From Lewinellaceae bacterium (lineage in GTDB: Bacteria > Bacteroidota > Bacteroidia > Chitinophagales > Saprospiraceae), in the NCBI GenBank assembly GCA_020636045.1, contig JACJYP010000013.1, positions 79,683 through 143,682 on the forward strand: a stretch of DNA of 64,000 nucleotides. Reading direction: 5' to 3'. Every line of letters begins with the position of its first letter. The first letter of the stretch is position 1. Under the pieces are notes generated by a model. It was not told the DNA's origin and made no database searches. It was given only the letters and a program-made list of their open reading frames with translations. A program made the position numbers and the translations under genes. Shown in pieces: positions 52,258 through 58,904 of the stretch.

Positions 52258-52995
52258 CTATCGCCGCGACAAGACGAGACGGAAGCCGATATTGTTGCTC
52301 CGAAAGTCGGGTGCATTATGGTTACGAAGGGCAACACGGCAATACCTCGTTGGAGCACTCCAACTGCCGCCCCGATTCACCCGGGACAAGCCCCGGTCAG
52401 GGCGGTCTATCCAGGCAGAGCCATCGCCCGGCGCCTCGTTATAGTTGCTATGCCAGTCATCTTCACACCACTCCCACATGTTTCCACTCATATCGAAAAT
52501 ACCTAACTGATTCGGGCGTTTCTGCCCGACAGGTTTGGTCTCGCTTCCGCTGTTTTCATTAAACCATCCTACGTCTTTTATACGATCACTGCCTGCGAAC
52601 TTATAGTCTTCCACACAGTATTTTCCGCCTCGTGCTGCGTATTCCCATTCGGCTTCCGTCGGGAGGCGGTACAAATAACCTGCCGGACGTGTACCATTCG
52701 TCAACTCATTCAAGGTCTTGATAAATTGATGTACGTCATCCCATGACACCTGCCCAACCGGGCAGTTTTCCTCCTTAAACGCAGAAGGGCTATCACCGTC
52801 CATTATCGCAGTCCACAATGCTTGTGTCACCGGATACTTCCCAATGTAAAAATCAGGGACCATCACCTGATGCCGGGGCCTTTCGTCAAAATAGGCCTCA
52901 CCGTTGTCGGGGCTACCCATCTCAAAAGCGCCGCCCTCGACGTAGATCATCCGGAATTCGCAGCCGTTGACTATTTCTTTATGTGGGTCGGTCAT
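52258..52995 (-). CDS. FGE/C-type-lectin-fold protein, copy 3
   Basis: 245-aa SUMF1/FGE-sulfatase-fold protein without signal peptide. It has the family core: FRMIYVEGGAFEMGSPDNGE, VPDFYIGKYPVTQALW, VSWDDVHQFIKTLNEL, YRLPTEAEWEYAARGGKY, SGNMWEWCEDDW, and the end RGGSWSAPTRYCRVALRN then HNAPDFRSNNIGFRLVL. In true formylglycine-generating enzyme two Cys follow GGS; here the first position is Ala, so it is not a working FGE and more likely a binding protein. Start ATG 52995 (MTDPHKEIVNG) matches the sister copies. The gap to the upstream copy is 44 bases with a conserved leader. Confidence 0.9.
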   Translation of the reverse strand: MTDPHKEIVNGCEFRMIYVEGGAFEMGSPDNGEAYFDERPRHQVMVPDFYIGKYPVTQALWTAIMDGDSPSAFKEENCPVGQVSWDDVHQFIKTLNELTNGTRPAGYLYRLPTEAEWEYAARGGKYCVEDYKFAGSDRIKDVGWFNENSGSETKPVGQKRPNQLGIFDMSGNMWEWCEDDWHSNYNEAPGDGSAWIDRPDRGLSRVNRGGSWSAPTRYCRVALRNHNAPDFRSNNIGFRLVLSRR

Positions 52996-53039
52996 GGTTG
53001 TGTTTTTGAGTAGCAAATGACGTTTTACCTTAGAACAAC

Positions 53040-53780
53040 TCACTGCAGGGACAAAGCGAGGCGGAAGCCAAGGCCCCGGTACCGATACGACGGTGTGTTG
53101 TAATCACGAAAGGCGACGCGACAAAGCCGCGCGGCGTAGAAGAAATTGCCACCTCGATACACGCGAAACGACCACTGACCAGGGTGGTCGACCCAAGGCG
53201 CCCCATTATTTGGTGCGCCGTTGTAGTTATCATGCCAGTCATCTTCACACCATTCCCATACATTTCCATTCATATCGAAGAGACCCAATTGGTTGGAAGT
53301 CTTCTGTCCGACGGGCTTGGTCTCCTTCCCACTGTTTTCATCAAACCAGCCAACGTCTTTCAGGCGGTCGCTGCCCGCATACTTATAGCCCTCCGCATGG
53401 TATTTGCCGCCCCGCGCTGTGTATTCCCATTCGGATTCGGTTGGAAGGCGGTATAAATGGCCTTGCGGACGCGTGGCATCCGTCAATTCGTTCAATCGTT
53501 TTATGAATCCCTGCGCATCATTCCATGATACCTGTTCTATCGGACGGTCATCTCCTTTAAAGACAGAAGGGTTTTCACCGTCCATTACAGCCTTCCACAA
53601 CGCCTGTGTCACCGGGTATTTTCCAACGTAAAAATCGGAGACCTTTACCCGATGTCTGGGTTTCTCATAAGAATCTGCTTCCGTATCGTTGTCAGGGCTG
53701 CCCATCTCAAATGCGCCACCTGCGACGTAGATCATCCGGAACTCGCAGCCGTTGACTATTTCTTTGTGCGGGTCGGTCAT
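53040..53780 (-). CDS. FGE/C-type-lectin-fold protein, copy 2
   Basis: 246-aa FGE-sulfatase-fold protein, closest to the broken copy at 51442..52186. Core motifs: CEFRMIYVAGGAFEMGSPDN, VSDFYVGKYPVTQALWKAVM, VSWNDAQGFIKRLNEL, YRLPTESEWEYTARGGKY, NGNVWEWCEDDW. The C-terminal lectin-like loop is RGGNFFYAARLCRVAFRD then YNTPSYRYRGLGFRLAL. The position of the first catalytic Cys of FGE is Tyr, so no copper-binding Cys pair exists. It probably binds a ligand or protein rather than modifying sulfatases; no sulfatase gene is nearby. It is the second FGE-type gene after the Roco gene in the same operon. Confidence 0.9.
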   Translation of the reverse strand: MTDPHKEIVNGCEFRMIYVAGGAFEMGSPDNDTEADSYEKPRHRVKVSDFYVGKYPVTQALWKAVMDGENPSVFKGDDRPIEQVSWNDAQGFIKRLNELTDATRPQGHLYRLPTESEWEYTARGGKYHAEGYKYAGSDRLKDVGWFDENSGKETKPVGQKTSNQLGLFDMNGNVWEWCEDDWHDNYNGAPNNGAPWVDHPGQWSFRVYRGGNFFYAARLCRVAFRDYNTPSYRYRGLGFRLALSLQ

Positions 53781-53834
53781 GGTTGTGTCTTTGAGTGGTA
53801 AATGACGTTTTTGGATATGAGACCTTAGTATAAC

Positions 53835-54560
53835 TCACTGCGGGGACAAAGCGAGGCGGAAGCCGATATTGTTATTCTCGTTAATTGGCGCATTGTAGTT
53901 GCGAATGGCAACACGGCAAAACAACACCGCATAGGTCCAGCTGCCACCGCGGTGCACGCGACGCAAGCCTCGGTCGGGATGGTCGATCCAGGCCGAGCCA
54001 TCATTTGGTGCGTCGTTGTAGTTATTATGCCAGTCATCTTCACACCACTCAAATACATTTCCATTCATATCAAAAATGTCCAACTGATTGGGTCGCTTCT
54101 GTCCGACGGGATGCGTCTCGTTTCCACTGTTTTTATCAAACCAGCCAACGTCTTTCAGACGATCGCTGCCCGCATATTTATAACCCTCCGCGTGGTATTT
54201 GCCACCCCGCGCTGCATATTCCCACTCAGCCTCCGCCGGAAGGCGGTAAAAATAGCCTGTCAACTCATTCAACCGCGCGAGAAATCCCTGCACCTCATCC
54301 CAGGACACCCGCTCCACCGGGCGGTTATCGCCCTTAAACTCAGAGGGGTTTTCTCCGTCCATCACAGATTTCCACAACGCCTGTGTCACTGGATGCTTCC
54401 CAATATAAAAATCGGGAACCTTTACCTTATGCACAGGCCAACAATATCCGGGAAGATCACCGTACTCATCACCCATATCGAATTCGCCTCCTTCTACGTA
54501 GATCATATCAAAGGGCTGATCAAGATTGGCAAGTGCCTGAGAGAAATGCTCTTTAGACAT
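53835..54560 (-). CDS. FGE/C-type-lectin-fold protein, copy 1
   Basis: 241-aa FGE-sulfatase-fold protein, the most diverged of the four: its N-terminus is MSKEHFSQALANLDQPFDMI instead of MTDPHKE, and the loop after NELT lacks four residues. Core motifs are otherwise the same (VEGGEFDMGDEY, VPDFYIGKHPVTQALWKSVM, YRLPAEAEWEYAARGGKY, NGNVFEWCEDDW). The C-terminal loop is RGGSWTYAVLFCRVAIRN then YNAPINENNNIGFRLAL; the first catalytic Cys position is Tyr. It starts 11 bases after the Roco stop, which strongly suggests that it is co-translated with, and works with, the Roco protein. Confidence 0.9.
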   Translation of the reverse strand: MSKEHFSQALANLDQPFDMIYVEGGEFDMGDEYGDLPGYCWPVHKVKVPDFYIGKHPVTQALWKSVMDGENPSEFKGDNRPVERVSWDEVQGFLARLNELTGYFYRLPAEAEWEYAARGGKYHAEGYKYAGSDRLKDVGWFDKNSGNETHPVGQKRPNQLDIFDMNGNVFEWCEDDWHNNYNDAPNDGSAWIDHPDRGLRRVHRGGSWTYAVLFCRVAIRNYNAPINENNNIGFRLALSPQ

Positions 54561-54571
54561 GTATCCGGTTT

Positions 54572-56866
54572 TCAGGGTTTGGTAAAGATGTGCCCGTTTT
54601 TCATATCCTGCGCGATCTGCCGGAACACGTCCTTCATGTTCCAGGCCACTTCGGTTTCTACGGCAAAAAACAGCAGGTTTAGCCCCAGTTTGATCTTTGT
54701 TTTTACATCGGGCTCGGTATGGAAAGCGCGTACTTTCGGAAGCGCCGGGTCACCGGCAGGCAGTTTACGAGCAAACTCGTCGAGCCCCTTTTCGAGGGTT
54801 GAAAAAAGGGCGTCCCGCTTTTCCTGGTCGTCGTTCAGTTGTTGCAGAACGGATGCCTGATGCTCTCCGAGTTGTTTGAGAAAACCCGTATCGTCCGACA
54901 CTTTGTCCAGTTTCTTTTCTATGCGGTCCAGTTGTTCTCCCAGTCTGCCGCGATCTCCCGGCTGGGCATATCCGTCGAGCACCTGCGGCACCGGAATGTC
55001 CGTTTCCAGTTCCGGGTGGAAATACTCCCTTTTATTTTCCTCGTATTTCAACAGGTGGTCGAAGTTGAGCCAGGTATGTTTATACGGCACTTCCCGGATG
55101 ACCTGAAGGTTTTCAAAAGGGCGGTGCAGGTCGCGGAAAACACCGATCAGTTCCTGCAGGTAGCCGCGGCGTTGTTTTTCCGGCCCGGTCACTTCGATCT
55201 CGATGTGCTCGTCGGAGAATGCGCGACGCACAATGGCTTCGCAACGCCCGTTGCTCACCACGACACCGCTGCGCCAGCGCTTCTGGTCCACGATGTCGGC
55301 GTATCGCTCCACGATGAACTGGGCCATGAACAGATCGGGCGGGAAGTTGCCGTAATTGAAACGGAACCGCAAGCCCTGGTTTTCTTCCGGCCAGACGCCG
55401 GCCGGTTCGATGTCGGCAAACAGATCGGGCAATAAAAAAGTATCGGTCCGGCCGCGCACGGGGTAGCACAGTTTGAACTTCTGCATCAGGTCTACGAGGA
55501 AAGCATACTTCTCCGCCGGATAACGTTTGGGCGGCAGCAGTCGCTTCAGGTCGGCAAAACTGAATTCCCCGCGCCGCTTGTCTTTTACATCGGGGTCGTT
55601 GATGAGTTTGTACACGCCGTCCATGATCCACTGGGGATTGATGACGTGGGTATCGGCCAGCCGCGGATCGTCTACAAAACTGACCACCGTGCCGAGCGAA
55701 GCCAGTTGCTTGAGGTTGAGGCGCTGCTCGTCTTCGGGCAGGTTTTTGATGTGCTCGAGTTTGCGGTACGCTTCATAACTGATGTAATCCTCCTTCATGG
55801 TTTCCAGTTCGTTCTTCACGGTAAACCATTCCGGCCGCTGCCCGACGAACACCCCCGGCATCTCTTCCTCGTCGGAGACGATCCGGTGAATGGCGTTCTG
55901 CAGGTCGCGGATCGTGTCGAGCGCGATCACGCCTTTTTCGCGACTGTCGTACACTGCCGTCCGCACAAAACCTCTGATATTGGGATAAGCGCGCCGCAGC
56001 GCCTCGCGGTCGATGTCGTGCTCGTCGAGGTCGGTTTTGTTGATGACCACCAGCACAGGGGCGTCGTCGCCGATCTCGTGCACCAGTTGCAGCCAGTGGT
56101 TGAGGTCTTTGCGCTCGCGGCGCGCCACCGTCACCAGCACGTACAGGGTTCGCTCGGTAAAGAAAAACTGGTGGGTGCTGCGCATGAACCGCTGGCCGCC
56201 GAGGTCCCAGACGTTCAGGCGGACCGGTCCTTTTTCAGAAGGCGCATCCTCCATCCGGCTGCGCTTGATGCCGTGCGTCGTAGTGATATTGGCCTCCTTT
56301 CTGATCTTCTGAAAGCGCAGCATCTCGATCAGGTGCGTTTTGCCGTAGTTGCTGTCGCCGATGAACATCACCTTGGCTTCGAGTACGGGTTTTTTGTCTT
56401 CGTCCTTCAGCCATCTGAGGATGGAGACCTTGCCGAGCGCCACCACATCGGGCGGCGGCGATTCCAGCGGATTGTCTTCCAGTTCCAGGTCGGTCAGCCT
56501 TTCCATGCCCGGCGGCAGCGCAAAGTCTTTGATCCTGTTTTCCGCGAGGTACAGGCTTTCCAGTTTTCGCAGCCCAGCGTCTTCGGGGAAAGGGAATGTC
56601 GTGAGTTTGTTCTCGTTGAGGTTCAGCGCGCGCAGGTGTCCGGCGAGGCCCGGCAGGGCGAGTATTTGCTGCCACTTTTCGTCGTCGAGGCCGGTTCTGG
56701 CGAGGTTGAGCCCGATGATGTTGCCCGCTTTATCAAGGGCGTATTTCGGATGGTTTTCCTTGAAAGCCATGACGGCGCCCACCCGGTCGCCGCCGTCGCG
56801 GTCGGGAGCCGGATACAGTTTCTTTTGCCCGCTAATGGCTGCAATTTGCTCGATCAGGTCGGTCAT
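54572..56866 (-). CDS. Roco protein: leucine-rich repeats, Roc GTPase, COR domain, C-terminal coiled coil
   Basis: 764-aa cytosolic signalling GTPase. Residues about 50-150 hold three or four leucine-rich repeats (LRALNLNENKLTTFPFPED, LESLYLAENRIKDFALPPG, LTDLELEDNPLESPPPD). The Roc domain (about 160-300) has the P-loop GDSNYGKTHL (170-179), switch II WDLGGQRFM (220-228) and the base-specificity motif NKTD (276-279). A COR domain follows (about 330-620: INPQWIMDGVYKLIND, YPAEKYAFLVDLMQKFKLCY, YGNFPPDLFMAQFIVERYAD), which mediates dimerisation in Roco proteins. Then comes a coiled coil (RLGEQLDRIEKKLDKVSDD) and a helical end (KTKIKLGLNLLFFAVETEVA). No kinase or TIR effector domain is present. 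It heads the operon with four FGE-fold genes. Confidence 0.92.
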   Translation of the reverse strand: MTDLIEQIAAISGQKKLYPAPDRDGGDRVGAVMAFKENHPKYALDKAGNIIGLNLARTGLDDEKWQQILALPGLAGHLRALNLNENKLTTFPFPEDAGLRKLESLYLAENRIKDFALPPGMERLTDLELEDNPLESPPPDVVALGKVSILRWLKDEDKKPVLEAKVMFIGDSNYGKTHLIEMLRFQKIRKEANITTTHGIKRSRMEDAPSEKGPVRLNVWDLGGQRFMRSTHQFFFTERTLYVLVTVARRERKDLNHWLQLVHEIGDDAPVLVVINKTDLDEHDIDREALRRAYPNIRGFVRTAVYDSREKGVIALDTIRDLQNAIHRIVSDEEEMPGVFVGQRPEWFTVKNELETMKEDYISYEAYRKLEHIKNLPEDEQRLNLKQLASLGTVVSFVDDPRLADTHVINPQWIMDGVYKLINDPDVKDKRRGEFSFADLKRLLPPKRYPAEKYAFLVDLMQKFKLCYPVRGRTDTFLLPDLFADIEPAGVWPEENQGLRFRFNYGNFPPDLFMAQFIVERYADIVDQKRWRSGVVVSNGRCEAIVRRAFSDEHIEIEVTGPEKQRRGYLQELIGVFRDLHRPFENLQVIREVPYKHTWLNFDHLLKYEENKREYFHPELETDIPVPQVLDGYAQPGDRGRLGEQLDRIEKKLDKVSDDTGFLKQLGEHQASVLQQLNDDQEKRDALFSTLEKGLDEFARKLPAGDPALPKVRAFHTEPDVKTKIKLGLNLLFFAVETEVAWNMKDVFRQIAQDMKNGHIFTKP

Positions 56867-56892
56867 GATTTTGGCAATTGAACGATACTGAG

Positions 56893-56900
56893 CAAATGTA
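56893..56900 (-). promoter_or_regulatory. TAnnTTTG -7 promoter element of the Roco-FGE operon
   Basis: Read on the minus strand the bases are TACATTTG, an exact match, 27 bases before the Roco start. Confidence 0.5.
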
Positions 56901-56913
56901 ATCTTTTTACAGT

Positions 56914-56972
56914 TTTACGGCTTTACGGTGGACGGTAAACGGTAGACGGTCTACGGCTTACGGTAGACGGCT
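56914..56972. repeat. 7-bp-period repeat array (ACGGTAG family)
   Basis: ACGGTGG/ACGGTAA/ACGGTAG/ACGGTCT/ACGGCTT units, mostly spaced 7 bp. It continues into ACGGCTTGCCC, a tail that it shares with the array at 18611..18660. Confidence 0.8.
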
Positions 56973-57008
56973 TGCCCGCCGCAGGTTTGCGAAGGCTGGT
57001 AGACACTG

Positions 57009-57386
57009 CAACGTTCCTTGCAACGATGACACAAAGGATGTTAGTCATTACAACGTTCCTTGTAGCAAGTACACAAAGGACGTTTGTCGTTACAATGTTC
57101 CTTGTAGCGAGTACACAAAAGGCGTTAGTCGTTACAACGTTCATTGTAGCAAGTACACAAAGGACGTTTATCGTTACACCGTTCTTTGTAGCCATTACAC
57201 AAAGGGCGTTAGTCGCTGCAACGTTCCTTGTAGCGAGTACACAAAGGACGTTTATCGTTACAACGTTCATTGTAGCGAGTTCACAAAGGACGTTAGTCGT
57301 TACAACGTTCTTTGTAGCCAGTACACAAAGGGCGTTAGTCGCTGCAACGTTCCTTGTAGCGAGTACACAAAGGGCGTTAGTCGCTG
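57009..57386. repeat. tandem array of nine 42-bp units, each with internal dyad symmetry
   Basis: Exactly nine units of 42 bp start at 57009, 57051, 57093, 57135, 57177, 57219, 57261, 57303 and 57345. Each reads CAACGTTCCTTGTAGC, then (A/G)AGTACACAAAGGACGTT, then (A/T)GTCGTTA with a few changes. AACGTTCCTTGT and ACAAAGGACGTT within one unit are near inverted copies, so each unit can form a hairpin. There are no spacers, so this is not a CRISPR array. Confidence 0.95.
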
Positions 57387-57888
57387 CACGGGGCCGGTTG
57401 GTGTTGCCTGGTTACTGCCAACTGCCAAATCGCCGGCTCCGGGTCTTTACCGTTTGCCGCCTGATGTGGGCAAAAAGGCGTTTTTTTGCGCAAAAAGACC
57501 ATATATTTGTTAACAAACAAAATAATCAAAATTTATTTTGTTAATAATTTGTAAATATGGCAGCGCTGCCCGTATCTTTGTGCCTGTAGATTAGCAGTAC
57601 GATATGTCGGTTTTTGTATGTATTCCCGGGCAAAACGCCCGACCCGTCTTTATTTATATGGTTATCCGGTACAACCTTTTTATAGTGTAGTTTCCTTTAT
57701 TTTTTCTGAATTGGAAAGCGGTTTCTGAAGCGCCGTTCGATCCGGCCCGGGCACTGTGCTGCCCGCTGTCTGCGCCGCTTTTCCGGTACAAGTTTGACGT
57801 TTTTGACATCCGACGGAGCCCCGCTCCTTCGCGGACTGCCAGTGTACATTGTCTCACCCTATCCGTTCATTTTTAAATTTTATGCATC
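57387..57888. other. gene-free stretch with a promoter and a long presumed leader
   Basis: No gene is supported. It contains a TTG-N21-TATCTTTG promoter (57548..57580), a CGGGC/GCCCG hairpin near 57627..57641, and about 300 bases of presumed leader up to the gene at 57889. Confidence 0.5.
57548..57580 (+). promoter_or_regulatory. promoter with -33 TTTG and -7 TATCTTTG
   Basis: TTTG (57548..57551) and TATCTTTG (57573..57580) are separated by 21 bases, close to the Bacteroidota TTG/TAnnTTTG arrangement. The transcript would start at about 57587. Confidence 0.55.
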
Positions 57889-58281
57889 ATGCGTTCCAAA
57901 AAAAGTAGTCGCGTATTTTTGAAAGCCATCCAGCGTCTGTCCGGACTGAAGTCCATCGACCCGGGGCTTGACCTTGGCAAGGACATGTCCGTTGCCGTAT
58001 TCGAACAAAACATTCAGGCATTCGAGCAGATCCTGAGCAATTACAACACCATGCTCAGTGTGCTGGATGCACAGTTGCAACAGGTGCTGGCCGCCGAGAA
58101 ATACCTGCTGGATTACACCGGTCGCTGGCTGCCGATGGTCGGCGGACACTTCGGCATGGATTCGGAAGAATACCAGAAAGCCGGCGGGGTGCGCAAAAGC
58201 CTGCGCAAACGCACGCGCCGCAACCGGGGCGTTGCCCTCCAGGTCGAACTGCCGATGGCGGCTTCGCAGCAAACGGCGTAA
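57889..58281 (+). CDS. uncharacterised small helical protein
   Basis: 130-aa protein without a family that I can name. It has no signal peptide. The first 80 residues are helical (SSRVFLKAIQRLSGLKSIDP, FEQNIQAFEQILSNYNTMLS, VLDAQLQQVLAAEKYLLDYT), followed by GRWLPMVGGHFGMDSEEYQK and a very basic segment (KSLRKRTRRNRG), with a Gln/Ala-rich tail. The basic end suggests nucleic-acid or membrane contact; this is inference only. A promoter 300 bases upstream and a clear terminator at 58319..58356 frame it as a single-gene transcript with a long leader. Confidence 0.8.
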   Translation: MRSKKSSRVFLKAIQRLSGLKSIDPGLDLGKDMSVAVFEQNIQAFEQILSNYNTMLSVLDAQLQQVLAAEKYLLDYTGRWLPMVGGHFGMDSEEYQKAGGVRKSLRKRTRRNRGVALQVELPMAASQQTA

Positions 58282-58318
58282 TCATTCGCTCTGTTTTCGC
58301 ACATCACATATGAGTCTT

Positions 58319-58356
58319 CCCGAATTTTTCAATATTGAAAAGTTCGGGATTTTAAT
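58319..58356 (+). terminator. rho-independent terminator
   Basis: CCCGAA pairs with TTCGGG, and TTTTCAAT with ATTGAAAA, in a long stem, followed by ATTTTAAT. It ends the 130-aa gene. Confidence 0.8.
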
Positions 58357-58396
58357 ATCCAGAGTGACTGCAACATTCTGACAACGGGCACCTTTC

Positions 58397-58607
58397 GTTC
58401 TTTTTGCCCCCGCCTTTGGCGGGATTTCGGCAAGCCTCTAACTTGACGCAAAAAGAACCAAAAAAGTCAAGGCTTTATGGAAATCCAGCGATTTTGCTTG
58501 AAATCTACGGCGGCGCAAAACCAAACTCGCCCCTCCTTCGTCGGGACTCGGACAGGGTTTTGCTTATCCCGCCTCCGATTTCGCAAAATCGGGATTTCCA
58601 TAAGGCC
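58397..58607. repeat. nested inverted-repeat element
   Basis: Three nested or adjacent palindromes: GTTCTTTTTGC (58397..58407) with GCAAAAAGAAC (58448..58458); CCCGCC-TTT-GGCGGG (58409..58423) inside it; and a 25-27-base pair of arms, 58471..58497 (TTATGGAAATCC, CGATTTTGC) with 58583..58607 (GCAAAATCG, GGATTTCCATAA). No ORF is carried. It resembles dispersed palindromic elements of this phylum. Confidence 0.75.
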
Positions 58608-58740
58608 GGTTTTCCTGTAACTCATATTTTTTAAGGAAGCAGGAAAGAGGAGTCCGATCAGGGCCCTGTTTGAAGATTCCGGCCGATATTGACACGGCGC
58701 GGACTGGTTAAAGTTCCGGGCATTTTGGGCCGGCAGTGCA

Positions 58741-58830
58741 TGCGATCTGGTCCGGTATTCCTGTCAGGCAGGCCTGTTTTTGTTTCATTTCTGTTGCATC
58801 CGCATTCCCCAACCAGAGCTTGGGGCCACT
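58741..58830. repeat. dispersed repeat, long copy ending in the CCCCAA...TTGGGG palindrome
   Basis: Second long copy of the repeat at 49318..49415: TGCGATCTG at the start, TTTGTTTCATTTCTG in the middle and CCCCAACCAGAGCTTGGGG near the end. Confidence 0.7.
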
Positions 58831-58843
58831 ATGCTAAAACCAC

Positions 58844-58851
58844 TACTTTTG
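58844..58851 (+). promoter_or_regulatory. TAnnTTTG -7 promoter element of the AraC-type gene
   Basis: TACTTTTG is an exact match, 54 bases before the ATG at 58905. It follows a repeat copy by only 13 bases. Confidence 0.5.
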
Positions 58852-58904
58852 CGTTATCAATACTGACGCCGCATCGCGCCATTTGAAAACCGACACCCAT
58901 TCCC

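Larger units (their letters stand above)
58357..58843. other. repeat-filled gap
   Basis: No gene is supported. It consists of a nested inverted-repeat element (58397..58607) and a long copy of the CCCCAACCAGAG repeat (58741..58830). Confidence 0.6.

Noticed and set aside
51442..54560. Active formylglycine-generating enzymes for sulfatase maturation
   Set aside because: The first catalytic Cys is missing in all copies and no sulfatase gene is in the window.
57009..57386. CRISPR array
   Set aside because: Units are contiguous 42-bp repeats without unique spacers, and no cas genes are present.
56972..57544. 190-aa repetitive protein on the plus strand, and its 115-aa counterpart on the minus strand
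   Set aside because: Both frames are open only because the 42-bp repeat is a multiple of three; no start signal, signal peptide or homology supports translation.
57654..57857. 67-aa frame on the minus strand
   Set aside because: No homology or promoter; it lies in the presumed leader of the plus-strand gene at 57889.
51442..57888. A full diversity-generating retroelement within the window
   Set aside because: No reverse transcriptase, Avd-like gene or AAC-rich template repeat is visible; only target-like genes are seen, so the link stays a hypothesis.
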